Positions 51,232 to 59,591 of a stretch of DNA of 64,000 bases are shown here, piece by piece. The stretch spans positions 1 through 64,000 of the forward strand of contig JAJCZJ010000049.1 in the NCBI GenBank assembly GCA_029262455.1. Reading direction: 5' to 3'. Under the pieces are notes generated by a model. It was not told the DNA's origin and searched no databases. It worked only from the letters and a program-made list of their open reading frames with translations. This stretch comes from Deltaproteobacteria bacterium (GTDB lineage: Bacteria > Desulfobacterota > Binatia > HRBIN30 > CADEER01). Made by a program: the position numbers and the translations under genes. Numbering within the stretch: the stretch's first letter is position 1; each line of letters begins with the position of its first letter.

Positions 51232-52515
51232 TCAAACGGGTAGATGCTCCTGGCACTCGTTTCCGACGATGTCTTCGAGCAACTCGCGTCGGGAGATGAG
51301 GTAGAATTGCCCGGCTTCCGACCACACTTGGGGAGCTCGCCCGAGAGAGTTGTAGTATGAGCTCATTTGGACGCCGTAGGCTCCGGCGTCGTGAAAAACC
51401 AACAAATCACCGCGTTCGAGAGTTGGGAGTTCGCGGGGTTCCAAAAACTCGCGAGCATCGCGGGTGAACACGTCGCCGGATTCGCACAGTGGTCCGGCGA
51501 CTACGACTGGTTCGCCGCTGCCGGACTTTCCGTGAACGGTGATGTGGTGATAGGCGCCGTACATTGCCGGCCGGAGCAAATCGGTGAACCCAGCATCGAC
51601 CATGGCGAACTTGTGGCCGGGCCCCTTGTCGTTGTCGGTTGTGGTCTTCAGGTCGTGCACTCGACTGACCAGAACCGCACTTGGCGCAACGAAGTAACGG
51701 CCGGGTTCAATCTCAACTCGAATGGACCGGCCGGCCCGTGCAGTGAGTTGCTCCTGGGCGTTGCGCAAGATCTCGCCGAGCGGGGCCAAGTCGATTACAT
51801 CGGTGTTTGGGCGGTAGGGGTGGGGGATTCCACCTCCGAGGTTGATCGCCTCAAGGTCTGGGTAGCTGGGCACCATGTCGGCGAAGAAATCGACGAGCCT
51901 GGCCATGTTGCGGTTGAACTCTTCGATTTGGGGACCGCTGCCGATGTGCGAATGGAGGAGGGTTACGGGCAGCTCGGCGGCAGTTGCAGCGCGCCGCACC
52001 ATCTCAGTCGCTTCGTGCCAAATCCCGTGCTTGGAACTGGGGCCGCCGGTGTCGCATTCGCGTACGTGTCCATGTCCGAATCCCGGGTTGACGCGGACGC
52101 CAATCGGGCCCCGGTAGCCGGCGTCGACGAGTTGCTCGATCATCGCGGGTGACCCGATGTTGGGAAGGACTCGAGTTTCTTTGATGACGTCGAGGGCATT
52201 GTCGCGAAATACATCGGAGGTGTAGAGGATCTTTGGCAGCTCGGTGCCACAAGCAAATCCGACGTTCCGCGCGCGCAACACTTCGTTGCCGGAAACCGCG
52301 TCGATCCACAGGTCGGCGTCGCGGATCTCCTCGAGAATGCGTTTGGTCGAGCAAGCCTTCATGGCGTAGCGTGCTTGCAAGCTACCCCCCGGGATGATCT
52401 CTTTCACCGTTGCGATCCGCCGTCGTAGTACGTCTGCGCTATAGAGGAAGAACGGAGTTCCTACCCGGGCGGCAATCGCTTCGAGATCCAAATTTTCCGA
52501 GAATGTATCTGGCAT
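51232..52515 (-). CDS. lysA: Diaminopimelate decarboxylase
   Basis: PLP-dependent decarboxylation of meso-diaminopimelate to lysine. 427 residues: alanine-racemase-type TIM barrel (about 20-280) with the Schiff-base lysine K53 in YAMKA, the HIGSG phosphate-binding segment near 195, GGGIPHPY near 230 and EPGR near 275. The C-terminal beta-domain has GPLCESGDVFTRD near 345 and the dimer-interface Tyr in AGAYGVQMSSYYN near 378. The family also contains carboxynorspermidine and amino-acid decarboxylases, but the CESGD motif and GAY segment fit LysA. It is divergent from the oxidoreductase gene. Confidence 0.87.
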   Translation of the reverse strand: MPDTFSENLDLEAIAARVGTPFFLYSADVLRRRIATVKEIIPGGSLQARYAMKACSTKRILEEIRDADLWIDAVSGNEVLRARNVGFACGTELPKILYTSDVFRDNALDVIKETRVLPNIGSPAMIEQLVDAGYRGPIGVRVNPGFGHGHVRECDTGGPSSKHGIWHEATEMVRRAATAAELPVTLLHSHIGSGPQIEEFNRNMARLVDFFADMVPSYPDLEAINLGGGIPHPYRPNTDVIDLAPLGEILRNAQEQLTARAGRSIRVEIEPGRYFVAPSAVLVSRVHDLKTTTDNDKGPGHKFAMVDAGFTDLLRPAMYGAYHHITVHGKSGSGEPVVVAGPLCESGDVFTRDAREFLEPRELPTLERGDLLVFHDAGAYGVQMSSYYNSLGRAPQVWSEAGQFYLISRRELLEDIVGNECQEHLPV

Positions 52516-52604
52516 CTGTCGTTCCCTCCCGAAATGGGTCGTCAGCGCGCTGGGTAACAGTCTGATCCGAACAGTACAAGAACCGGCAAGGACGGCTTCT
52601 TTCC

Positions 52605-53591
52605 ATGAAGATAGAAAACATTGGTCTTATCGGGCTCGGCAAACACGGTGTGCGGTATGCAAGGCACATTTGTGAGGACTTTCCTGGTCTTCGGCTGCAT
52701 GCCATCAGTCGTCGCGACGCTGCTCAGTTGACCAGTGATGAAGCGCAGTGGGGTGCGCGAGGTTTTGTAGACTACCGGGCTCTCATTGCGGAGGGCGGCT
52801 GCGATGCCCTGATTGCCGTCGTGCCACCATTCTTGCATCTCGATATTGTTCAACGCGCGACAGACGCCGGGCTTCCGCTGCTTCTCGAGAAACCAGCGGC
52901 CGCCAATTGGGACGATGCCCTTGCGATGGCTGGATGTGTTGCCGGGCGGATCATGGTCGCCCAAACTCTGCGGTACAATGAAGTGGTTCGTGCACTGCGC
53001 GAACGGATCGCAGAGGTTGGCGAAGTGTCATCGATCAGTCTGACACAGCGCTTCGAGCCGTCGACGTTGGAATGGTTGGATGATCCGCAGCGCTCGGGAG
53101 CTGGCATCGCCCTGCATACCGGCGTCCACTCGTTCGATCTGCTGAGATATTTCACTGGCCGGGAGGCGGTCCGTGTTACAGCTCAGGTCAGTCGTCAGTT
53201 GACGCGCGAAACCGAGGATGGTTGTGCCGCCACCGTCGAGATGGAGGGGGGACTGCTGGCCACGGTGAGTCTGGCGCGGACCACGCGCGGGCGCACTGGC
53301 CACATCGAGATCGCGGGTCGAGAAGCGGCTCTAACGGGTGATCACGTCTTTAATTGCGCGTACCTGGTTCGCGGCCGAGAGCGAACTCCGATCGAAGTCG
53401 GGAAAGCGATTCCCACGGTCCGTGAGATCGTCGGCGATTTCGTCGAGTGCCTCGAAGGAGATCGACCGTTTCCGATCTCTCTCGCCGATGGCTTGGCGGC
53501 CATTGCGGTCAGCGATGCATGCTTGCGTTCGGCGCAAAGCGGTGCGGTGGCAGATGTCTACCGACTCGAGGGTGTTGCCGGTGGTCGATAG
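52605..53591 (+). CDS. Gfo/Idh/MocA family oxidoreductase
   Basis: 328 residues. The N-terminal Rossmann domain (about 1-120) has IGLIGLGKHGVRYARHI and the hallmark LLEKPAA motif near residue 95. The C-terminal alpha/beta domain (about 125-320) has the LHTGVHSFDLLRYF segment with the catalytic histidine region. These NAD(P)-dependent enzymes usually act on sugars, inositols or biliverdin-like compounds; the substrate here is unknown. rsmI begins 7 bp after its stop, so the two are probably co-transcribed. Confidence 0.87.
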   Translation: MKIENIGLIGLGKHGVRYARHICEDFPGLRLHAISRRDAAQLTSDEAQWGARGFVDYRALIAEGGCDALIAVVPPFLHLDIVQRATDAGLPLLLEKPAAANWDDALAMAGCVAGRIMVAQTLRYNEVVRALRERIAEVGEVSSISLTQRFEPSTLEWLDDPQRSGAGIALHTGVHSFDLLRYFTGREAVRVTAQVSRQLTRETEDGCAATVEMEGGLLATVSLARTTRGRTGHIEIAGREAALTGDHVFNCAYLVRGRERTPIEVGKAIPTVREIVGDFVECLEGDRPFPISLADGLAAIAVSDACLRSAQSGAVADVYRLEGVAGGR

Positions 53592-53598
53592 CGGACCG

Positions 53599-54423
53599 AT
53601 GTCCGGAATCCTTTATGTTGTTGCGACGCCGATAGGCAACCTCGAGGACGTGACCCAGCGAGCACTTCGCGTATTGTCCGAGGTCGATCTGATCGCGGCC
53701 GAAGACACACGTCATAGCCGCAAGCTTCTCGCACACTTCGGCATCGCGACCTCGCTGACCAGCTATCACGACCATTCTGAGCGAGCGAAGGCTCCGAAGT
53801 TGGTGGGACGGCTGTTGCGCGGCGACAGTGTAGCGTTGATCTCGGACGCAGGGACACCCGGCATCGCCGATCCCGGGTATCGTTTGGTCGGGCAGGCGAT
53901 TGAGGCGGGAATTCGCATTGTGCCGGTCCCGGGAGCATCGGCACTCACGGCGTGTCTGAGCGTATCCGGGCTGCCGACCGATCGCGTTGTTTTTGAGGGG
54001 TTCGTTCCTTCGCGCAGTGGCGCCCGTCGGCGCTTCTACGAGGGCCTGAAGGACGAGGATCGGACCATCGTGTGCTATGAAGCGGGTCGCCGGTTGATCG
54101 AGTCTCTAGCCGATCTCCGTGCCGTGCTTGGTCAACGCAGAATCGTCGTCGGGCGTGAGGTGTCCAAGATGTACGAGAGTTTCGTGCGCGGCGTTGTCGA
54201 CGAAGTCACGAGCGAACTGGGCACGGCAGCGGTTCGTGGGGAAGTTACGCTGCTCATCGCTGGTCGTGAGGGTGCCGAGCGAGCATCTGAAGAAACAGTC
54301 CGCGAGCGCATCGAAGAGTTGCGCGCATCGGGGGTTGGAATGAAGGAGATTTCTCGGGTGCTCGCGGCCGAAACTGGTTGGCGATCGCGTGAGATCTATC
54401 AATTGGGCTTGAGAGAGAGCTGA
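53599..54423 (+). CDS. rsmI: 16S rRNA (cytidine1402-2'-O)-methyltransferase
   Basis: SAM-dependent 2'-O-methylation of C1402 in the ribosomal decoding centre. 274 residues of the tetrapyrrole-methylase fold: LYVVATPIGNLEDVTQRAL near residue 5, AAEDTRHSRKLL near 36, LISDAGTPGIADPGYRLV near 80, PGASALTACLSVSGL near 112 and a VVGREVSKMYES segment near 195. I chose ATG 53599, directly before the conserved SGILYVVATPIG; the frame is open upstream and overlaps the preceding gene, with ATG 53554 as an alternative. Confidence 0.93.
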   Translation: MSGILYVVATPIGNLEDVTQRALRVLSEVDLIAAEDTRHSRKLLAHFGIATSLTSYHDHSERAKAPKLVGRLLRGDSVALISDAGTPGIADPGYRLVGQAIEAGIRIVPVPGASALTACLSVSGLPTDRVVFEGFVPSRSGARRRFYEGLKDEDRTIVCYEAGRRLIESLADLRAVLGQRRIVVGREVSKMYESFVRGVVDEVTSELGTAAVRGEVTLLIAGREGAERASEETVRERIEELRASGVGMKEISRVLAAETGWRSREIYQLGLRES

Positions 54424-54448
54424 GCCGGGCCGGCGGATCGGCCGGCTC
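54422..54448 (+). terminator. Possible terminator hairpin after rsmI
   Basis: GAGCC then GGCCG (one bulged G between them) pair with CGGCC and GGCTC around a GCGGAT loop, giving a 10-bp stem immediately at the stop codon. No T-run is seen. Confidence 0.45.
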
Positions 54449-54621
54449 GGTAGGACCAGATGAATCGTTCCGATCAAGGTTTGCCGCAGTCGGAGCGCTA
54501 CATTTCTCCCAGCACCAGCCTAAAGAGACCTATAGGGTAGACGATCTCGCCGCGGTAGGCCGCGAGAGGCGCCGTGAATTAGTCGTTGTGGAGCTGGATT
54601 GGGGATGCTAGCGATCTGTCG

Positions 54622-54972
54622 ATGAGCCGATCGCAGCCGATTGAGACCCGGCCAGGAAGCCGGGCCGGAGAGTTGGTGGTTACCGTGCCTCCAGGCTGGG
54701 ACCTCCGCCTGCGCCGCGTGCTCAGGGAACTGATGCCCGATCCGCCTCCCGATCCGCGCGCTAAAGGGTTGAGCGAAGCGCAACGCCAGCGCCGATTGGA
54801 GCAGCGCCAAGAGCGGATGCGCAAGGCCCTGTGTCAGTACGTGAGCGATTTGATCGCGGCGGATGTTGTCGGCAAAGAAGTCGCGTTGTCCACCCGCAAC
54901 CGCTATGGGCGGCGGACCGGATCCCTGCGCGAGCACGTGGCTGCGATCTTGCGAGACGCTGCCGGTAGCTGA
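54622..54972 (+). CDS. Hypothetical protein
   Basis: 116 residues from ATG 54622; the frame could begin at 54586. It is not recognised. The middle is Arg/Gln-rich and helical (AQRQRRLEQRQERMRK), and the C-terminus reads YVSDLIAADVVGKEVALSTRNRYGRRTG. Codon use with G/C-ending preference supports coding on this strand rather than the longer opposite frame. It lies alone between rsmI and the porin, with no obvious ribosome site. Confidence 0.45.
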   Translation: MSRSQPIETRPGSRAGELVVTVPPGWDLRLRRVLRELMPDPPPDPRAKGLSEAQRQRRLEQRQERMRKALCQYVSDLIAADVVGKEVALSTRNRYGRRTGSLREHVAAILRDAAGS

Positions 54973-55007
54973 GCTCTCGGTACGAGAGTTCACGCTTCCG
55001 TAACCTG

Positions 55008-55025
55008 GCTGTAACAATTCTCTGG
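55008..55025 (+). promoter_or_regulatory. Pho-box-like direct repeat upstream of the porin
   Basis: CCGTAAC (55008-55014), CTGG, CTGTAAC (55019-55025): two 7-base repeats with an 11-base period, the layout of a PhoB-binding site (CTGTCAT-N4-CTGTCAT in enteric bacteria). It lies 181 bases before the porin start codon. A comparable repeat precedes pstS. Confidence 0.6.
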
Positions 55026-55205
55026 CACTGTAGCGCCAGTTGAATCGGAGAGGGGGTCTCCATTGCCTGGGACTGGCAGGTTTCAGCGCGACGAACGCTC
55101 GATTTGGGATGTGGTCGTGCGAGGGCTGTCGAGAATGTGCGGGCATTGTGTGCGGGGGGCGTTCTCCGCGAGTTCGTCCTCTCGTAGAGGAGTTGGAGGA
55201 TAACG

Positions 55206-56573
55206 ATGGGAAGTGGGATGAGAATTCGCTCGGCGTTCCAGTCGATTGTGTTGATCGCCGCTGTGGTCGGTGTCGGCACAGCGGCGGCGACAGAGAAAGA
55301 GCTGCTCGATGTTCTGTTGGAGAACGGCACAATTACGCAAGAACAGTACGACAAGCTTTTGAACCGCAAGGAGGAGACAGTACGAGTTGAAGCCGGTCCG
55401 TCGTCGAAGAAAGAGGATTCAGCCGTCGCGGTTACGCTCAATAAGCGGGGCCTGCGGCTCAAGTCCGGAGACGGCAAATTCACAATGCGCATCGGTGGCC
55501 GCTTGCACGCCCAGGTGACCGGACATGAAGGCGACTTGCCCGCGGATGTCGATGGCACGGATGGTACGGAGATCCGTCGCGCGCGGATCGCGCTCAGTGG
55601 GTCGGTGTATGAGGATTGGATCTGGAACGGCGAGGTGGATTTCGCTGACAATGAGACCGCTGTCAAGGATTTCTGGGTGGGCTATCGAGGGCTGCCTGGA
55701 ACCGGGTTGTATGTCGGGCACCAGAAGCAGCCGTACAGCCTCTCGGTCGAAATGAGCACCAACGACATACCCTTCATCGAACGATCCATCGACAACGATC
55801 TGATCATTCCGTTCATCGATCGAGCCATCGGATTGCGCACGGATGTCGCAGGCTCTCACTGGTTCTTGGCCACCGGCGTGTACGGCGAAGCCGTTGATTC
55901 GAATAGAGATGACGACGAAGGCTGGGGCGCTGCTGGTCGTTTTGTGGTAGCGCCGATTCACAACGAGAAGCACGTCGTGCATCTGGGAATTCGATCTGCG
56001 TATCGCCAGCCGTCTAACGCGAGTGACTCGATTCGTGTGCGCGATGAGACGACCCACATGTCGAACTTGCACATTGTCGATACCGGAGACATCGCCGACG
56101 TCAAAGGCACGGCTCTTGTCGGTGCCGAGGCAGCACTCGCCGTCGGTCCGTTCTCGGTTTTCGGCGAGTACAACGAAGCCTTCATCGATCGCAGGCTAGG
56201 TGGGGATTTGGATTTTGACAGCTGGCATGTCGCGACGACTTGGACGATTACCGGAGAGTCACGCGCCGCCGCCTACAATATGAGTAGCGGTGAGTTCAAA
56301 CGTCTCACGCCCGCCCGCGACTTCAGCATCAGCGAAGGCGGACTGGGAGCTTGGGAATTTGCGATGCGTCTTGCGTCGCTCGATGTCAACGACGGTCCGG
56401 TTCAAGGTGGCGAGGAGAAGGTGCTGACGACTGCCCTCAACTGGTACGTCAACCCAATCGTTCGCTTCATGTTCGAGTGGTCGCGCATTCTGGATACCGA
56501 TGACGCAACAGAACTGCGCAACCGTGCCGAGGATCTCAATATCCTTCAGTTTCGCGCCCAGTTCATGTTTTAG
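55206..56573 (+). CDS. Phosphate-selective-type outer membrane porin (OprP/OprO-like)
   Basis: 455 residues. A signal peptide (about 1-28, ending TAAAT) is followed by a short helical segment ELLDVLLENGTITQEQYDKLL (about 31-52), found in OprO/OprP and related trimeric porins. Then comes a beta-barrel rich in alternating strands, with IGGRLHAQV, IRRARIALSGSVYEDWIWNGEVDFA and GYRGLPGTGLYVGHQKQPYSLS typical of the family, ending in a C-terminal Phe (FRAQFMF) recognised by the Bam machinery. It probably imports phosphate or other anions. A Pho-box-like repeat upstream and the pst genes 5 kb away support that. Confidence 0.88.
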   Translation: MGSGMRIRSAFQSIVLIAAVVGVGTAAATEKELLDVLLENGTITQEQYDKLLNRKEETVRVEAGPSSKKEDSAVAVTLNKRGLRLKSGDGKFTMRIGGRLHAQVTGHEGDLPADVDGTDGTEIRRARIALSGSVYEDWIWNGEVDFADNETAVKDFWVGYRGLPGTGLYVGHQKQPYSLSVEMSTNDIPFIERSIDNDLIIPFIDRAIGLRTDVAGSHWFLATGVYGEAVDSNRDDDEGWGAAGRFVVAPIHNEKHVVHLGIRSAYRQPSNASDSIRVRDETTHMSNLHIVDTGDIADVKGTALVGAEAALAVGPFSVFGEYNEAFIDRRLGGDLDFDSWHVATTWTITGESRAAAYNMSSGEFKRLTPARDFSISEGGLGAWEFAMRLASLDVNDGPVQGGEEKVLTTALNWYVNPIVRFMFEWSRILDTDDATELRNRAEDLNILQFRAQFMF

Positions 56574-57486
56574 CGCTCTTCTCGATGGCTCGCACTTTGG
56601 CGCTGGCAGCGCGGGAGTTCGATGCGATCTCCGCCTCGCCGGCGACAAGTGGCTTTTTCGTCAAGATCCTCGCGTCGTCTTCGCGAGCGCGGTCGCGAAA
56701 CCACCGTTTGATGATTCGGTCCTCGAGTGAATGGAACGACAGCACGACCATCCGACCCCCGGGGGCCAGGCACTTCCAGGCTTGTGGCAGCGTCTGGTGG
56801 ATGGTGTCGAGCTCGTCGTTGACGGCGATACGAAGCCCCTGGAATACCCGGGCGGCGTGACGGCCAGCGCGCCAGCGCGTATTGGCAGGGAGGCTGCGCT
56901 CGATCGCCTGGAACAGGTCGGTCGTCGTCTCAAACGGAGACTTCTTGCGGTCGGCGATGATCGTTCGTGCAATGCGAGACGCGTAACGCTCCTCGCCCAG
57001 TTCGCGAAGAATGGTCGTCAGTTCGTTTACCGGCGCCCGCATGATGATATCGCGAGCGCTTCGCGTATCGATCTCAGATCCACCAAAGCGCATGTCGAGC
57101 GGCTCGTCGTGGGCGAAAGCGAAGCCGCGGCCACTCCGATCAAGATGGTACGAACTCAGACCGAGGTCGAACAGTATTCCGTCGGCTGGAGGAAAGCCCT
57201 GTTCCGCAACGGTCTCTTCCATCTCGGAGAAGCTCACCCCTGCGGTCGACAGACGATTGGTTTGCACAGCGTCAGCCCGCTTCGAGCGGAGTTGATCGAT
57301 CAGGTCGGGATCGCGGTCGAAGGCCAGTACGCGGCCATTGGGCGCGCTGGCTTCCAGGAGTGCTCCCGTATGCCCACCGCCGTTTGCGGTCGCGTCGATG
57401 TAGACTCCGCCGGGGCGCGCAGCGAGAAAATCGAGTACGACGTCGACCAGGATCGGAATATGGACCGCGTCTTCGGGGGGCGTCAC
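56563..57486 (-). CDS. rsmH: 16S rRNA (cytosine1402-N4)-methyltransferase
   Basis: N4-methylation of C1402 in 16S rRNA. 307 residues from GTG 57486, which overlaps the cupin stop as GTGA; this gives the conserved HIPILVDVVLDFL near residue 9 and a family-typical length. An ATG start at 57531 would add 15 residues inside the cupin gene. Motifs: YIDATANGGGHTGALLE near 30, AFDRDPDLI near 55, GILFDLGLSSYHLD near 105, VFQGLRIAVNDELD near 215 and VLSFHSLEDRIIKRWF near 250. It overlaps the end of the porin gene by 11 bases on the opposite strand. The usual mraZ-ftsL-fts neighbours are absent. Confidence 0.92.
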   Translation of the reverse strand: MTPPEDAVHIPILVDVVLDFLAARPGGVYIDATANGGGHTGALLEASAPNGRVLAFDRDPDLIDQLRSKRADAVQTNRLSTAGVSFSEMEETVAEQGFPPADGILFDLGLSSYHLDRSGRGFAFAHDEPLDMRFGGSEIDTRSARDIIMRAPVNELTTILRELGEERYASRIARTIIADRKKSPFETTTDLFQAIERSLPANTRWRAGRHAARVFQGLRIAVNDELDTIHQTLPQAWKCLAPGGRMVVLSFHSLEDRIIKRWFRDRAREDDARILTKKPLVAGEAEIASNSRAASAKVRAIEKSAKT

Positions 57487-57848
57487 GAATCGTCGCGGTG
57501 TACTGAGTCCGGAGAGAACGCCGGTAGGCATACCGCAATGTACTCGGCGCCCTCGGCTCCGGGCGTGCTGTAGCGAACCTTCTCGCCCGGGCTGGTGATC
57601 ACGGCCTGCCCAGCTCGTACCTCCATCGAACCACCGTCGTAGTCGACGACCAAACAGCCTTTGAGAACTACGGTCATTTCCTCAAAATCAGGGCTTTGTG
57701 CCGGCTCGACCCACCCTCCCGGCGACCGCATGTGGGCGACGCTGACGTGGGTGCTGCTGGTGTTGACCTGGCCGACGTACTCATCGATCAATTTTGGCTT
57801 GTTGCCGGCCGCTTCGATCCGGGTTGCACTTTCAACGTGTCGTGGCAT
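57483..57848 (-). CDS. Cupin-domain protein
   Basis: 121 residues from ATG 57848; an upstream in-frame start at 57887 is possible. A single cupin barrel is seen: SVAHMRSPGGWVEPAQSPDFEEMTVVLKGCLVVDY holds the first motif (with E in place of the usual paired His-x-His) and RAGQAVITSPGEKVRYSTPG the second. The scarcity of histidine ligands suggests a binding rather than oxygenase role. Its TGA overlaps the rsmH GTG (GTGA), which implies translational coupling. Confidence 0.8.
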   Translation of the reverse strand: MPRHVESATRIEAAGNKPKLIDEYVGQVNTSSTHVSVAHMRSPGGWVEPAQSPDFEEMTVVLKGCLVVDYDGGSMEVRAGQAVITSPGEKVRYSTPGAEGAEYIAVCLPAFSPDSVHRDDS

Positions 57849-57899
57849 GGCTCGTCTTGTCACGCAGATGGCGTCAGGCGCAAGCAAGCAGACCCAGAT

Positions 57900-58304
57900 T
57901 CAGGCAGCATTTCGAGTGCGGCGGCGCTTTTCTCGAATCCGGTGCCGCCCCTTGCCGGCTGACATACGGGGGCGGACATAATCTCTCTCGCCGGACCGGA
58001 TACGCGGCAGCGCCTGACGGACCCCGTCGGGGTCCAGTCCTAGAACATCGCAAATGCTGGCGAAAGCGAATGGGCCGATACGCTCGTCGCTGTCCATCCA
58101 ATGATTCGCTTCGATCGCTGCCTGTTCGGCTTCCGAACCGGGTCTCGGGTTTGCTCTGGCCAATACAGCGATGGCCTCTTCGAGCACGGCCGCCAATAGG
58201 CGTTTTTCAGGTTGAACAAGTCCGCCGTCGCCCCAGTACTGGGACGGCAGCACGGCATCGCTCGGATATGGCTCTGTAACTCCCTGGTTTGCCCTGTCGG
58301 CCAC
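57900..58304 (-). CDS. Conserved hypothetical protein (small helical domain)
   Basis: 134 residues from GTG 58304, preceded by GAGGAGGAG; a GTG at 58331 would add nine residues but lacks that site. The core, PEKRLLAAVLEEAIAVLARA then IGPFAFASICDVLGLDPDGVRQAL, matches my memory of a family common in environmental Deltaproteobacteria, which has a WPFSFxxICExLGLDPxxLRxxL signature. The C-terminus is very basic (GKGRHRIREKRRRTRNAA), which suggests nucleic-acid contact. Function unknown. Confidence 0.7.
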   Translation of the reverse strand: MADRANQGVTEPYPSDAVLPSQYWGDGGLVQPEKRLLAAVLEEAIAVLARANPRPGSEAEQAAIEANHWMDSDERIGPFAFASICDVLGLDPDGVRQALPRIRSGERDYVRPRMSAGKGRHRIREKRRRTRNAA

Positions 58305-58390
58305 CGGACTCCTCCTCAAGGGCGGGAACACTAGGGCCTGCGTAATCGTTCCAGAATTCCGAACTATTTATGTTTTGCAATAACCCTAAG

Positions 58391-58909
58391 CTATTTATTC
58401 CTTTTTGCTGCGAGAGCGCGGGCATGTGCCGGCTCGAGAAACCATTGCAGGGTGGCGTGGGGCGTCTCGGCGTTCCCGGAAGTTGCGAGACATGCCGTTG
58501 CCGCCTTGCGAAACGGCAGGTAGGCCGCCTCCGGGTCGCCCGTCATCAACCACGAGGCCAGCATGCCAAGGTCGGGCTGGTGGCCGACGACCATGACCTT
58601 GGTTGGTTTGGGCGGGGCGAGTAGGTCGGAGAAAAGCCGATCAAAGTCGAATCCGGGCCTGAGGTGATCGGTGGTTCGCACCGACGCTCCCCCAAGGCCA
58701 TTGGCCGCTATACGGGCGGTTTCATCGGCGCGAACCAATGGGCTGCTGAGGATCAACTGTGGCGCGACTCCGATTCGCTCGAGCCCAGCGACGACCTGCT
58801 TGGTACGTTCGATGCCGATCTCGGTCAATCGACGGTCGCCATCGCGACCGGAATCCGCGTAGTCCTCGGCGATTCCGTGGCGAACAATGTAGATGGTATC
58901 GAGCTTCAT
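58391..58909 (-). CDS. sixA: Phosphohistidine phosphatase SixA-like
   Basis: 172 residues of the histidine-phosphatase superfamily. The phosphate-binding RHG is at 10-12 (YIVRHGIAED), with arginine in SSPLVRADETA near 57 and the second catalytic histidine in VVGHQPDLG near 108. SixA removes phosphate from phosphohistidine on signalling or PTS proteins. It is followed on the other side by CYTH and Ppx genes on the same strand (13 bp upstream), so a phosphate or polyphosphate theme is likely. Confidence 0.87.
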   Translation of the reverse strand: MKLDTIYIVRHGIAEDYADSGRDGDRRLTEIGIERTKQVVAGLERIGVAPQLILSSPLVRADETARIAANGLGGASVRTTDHLRPGFDFDRLFSDLLAPPKPTKVMVVGHQPDLGMLASWLMTGDPEAAYLPFRKAATACLATSGNAETPHATLQWFLEPAHARALAAKRNK

Positions 58910-58922
58910 TGCGTCTCCGTGA

Positions 58923-59591
58923 TCAGTCGAGGATCTCTGCCAACGTGATGCCGCGCACCTCGGCGAGGGCGCGGGCGAACTTCGATGTCGGATTGGGTGC
59001 TAAGTCCCAGCGAGCGCCGAGAAGCGCCGAAATTTCGGACAGGATGGCGGGTGTTCCTTTTACGAGTTCGACCTCGATTTCGTAGTATGAGGGAGATTCG
59101 CTCCACTCGGCACCCGGCGCACCGTGACGTACTGTGTCCAGCGCAATCTCGGCAACAAAGGCCCGCGTCTGGTCGCGCACCGCAACAATCTGCCGGCGAA
59201 TCCCGGTGACAACGAGCGGGTGAAGCGGAGCATCTTTTGCGATGGCGGTGATTTGTTCCCGAATTGCGCCCGGAGGCAGCGGGTATGGTGCGGTCAGCGG
59301 GCGGTCGAGTTGCATGCTCTGTTCGAGCCGGATGTGGAGTTCGCCGTCGATTCGTCCACCTCGCTTGATATTCAGCACCCAGCGACCCGAAGAATTCCGC
59401 ATGCGGAGGGCGATTCCGGCGCGCGTGAGATCCAGGTCCTCGGTGTCGAGATACGTCGTCGTCAGGTCAGAGGCCGGCCGTCGATCGAGTTGGAAGGGTC
59501 CGATGGACCCCAGGGCGAGGATCCCGTCGAAGACCGCGTTGGTTTGGGCGAGAAGTTTGATCTCGATTTCGTCTTCGGCCGGACTGGTCAC
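58923..59591 (-). CDS. CYTH-domain protein, putative triphosphatase
   Basis: 222 residues. The CYTH fold is shown by the N-terminal EIEIKLLA (ExExK), TTTYLDTEDLDLTRAGIALRMRNSSGRWVLNIK near residue 44, a VVTGIRRQIVAV strand and a C-terminal YYEIEVELVKG with paired acidic metal ligands. CYTH enzymes hydrolyse inorganic triphosphate or ThTP or bind polyphosphate; no CHAD domain is fused here. Its start overlaps the end of ppx by 4 bases, giving a coupled pair that both act on phosphate chains. Confidence 0.85.
   Translation of the reverse strand: MTSPAEDEIEIKLLAQTNAVFDGILALGSIGPFQLDRRPASDLTTTYLDTEDLDLTRAGIALRMRNSSGRWVLNIKRGGRIDGELHIRLEQSMQLDRPLTAPYPLPPGAIREQITAIAKDAPLHPLVVTGIRRQIVAVRDQTRAFVAEIALDTVRHGAPGAEWSESPSYYEIEVELVKGTPAILSEISALLGARWDLAPNPTSKFARALAEVRGITLAEILD

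Noticed and set aside
53338-53598. N-terminal extension of rsmI by 87 codons
   Set aside because: It lies within the oxidoreductase coding sequence in another frame, and RsmI proteins begin just before the conserved LYVVATPIGNL segment.
54520-55332. 270-codon minus-strand frame between rsmI and the porin
   Set aside because: Arg/Ser/Pro-rich translation without domains; it covers the porin signal peptide and the Pho-box region on the opposite strand.
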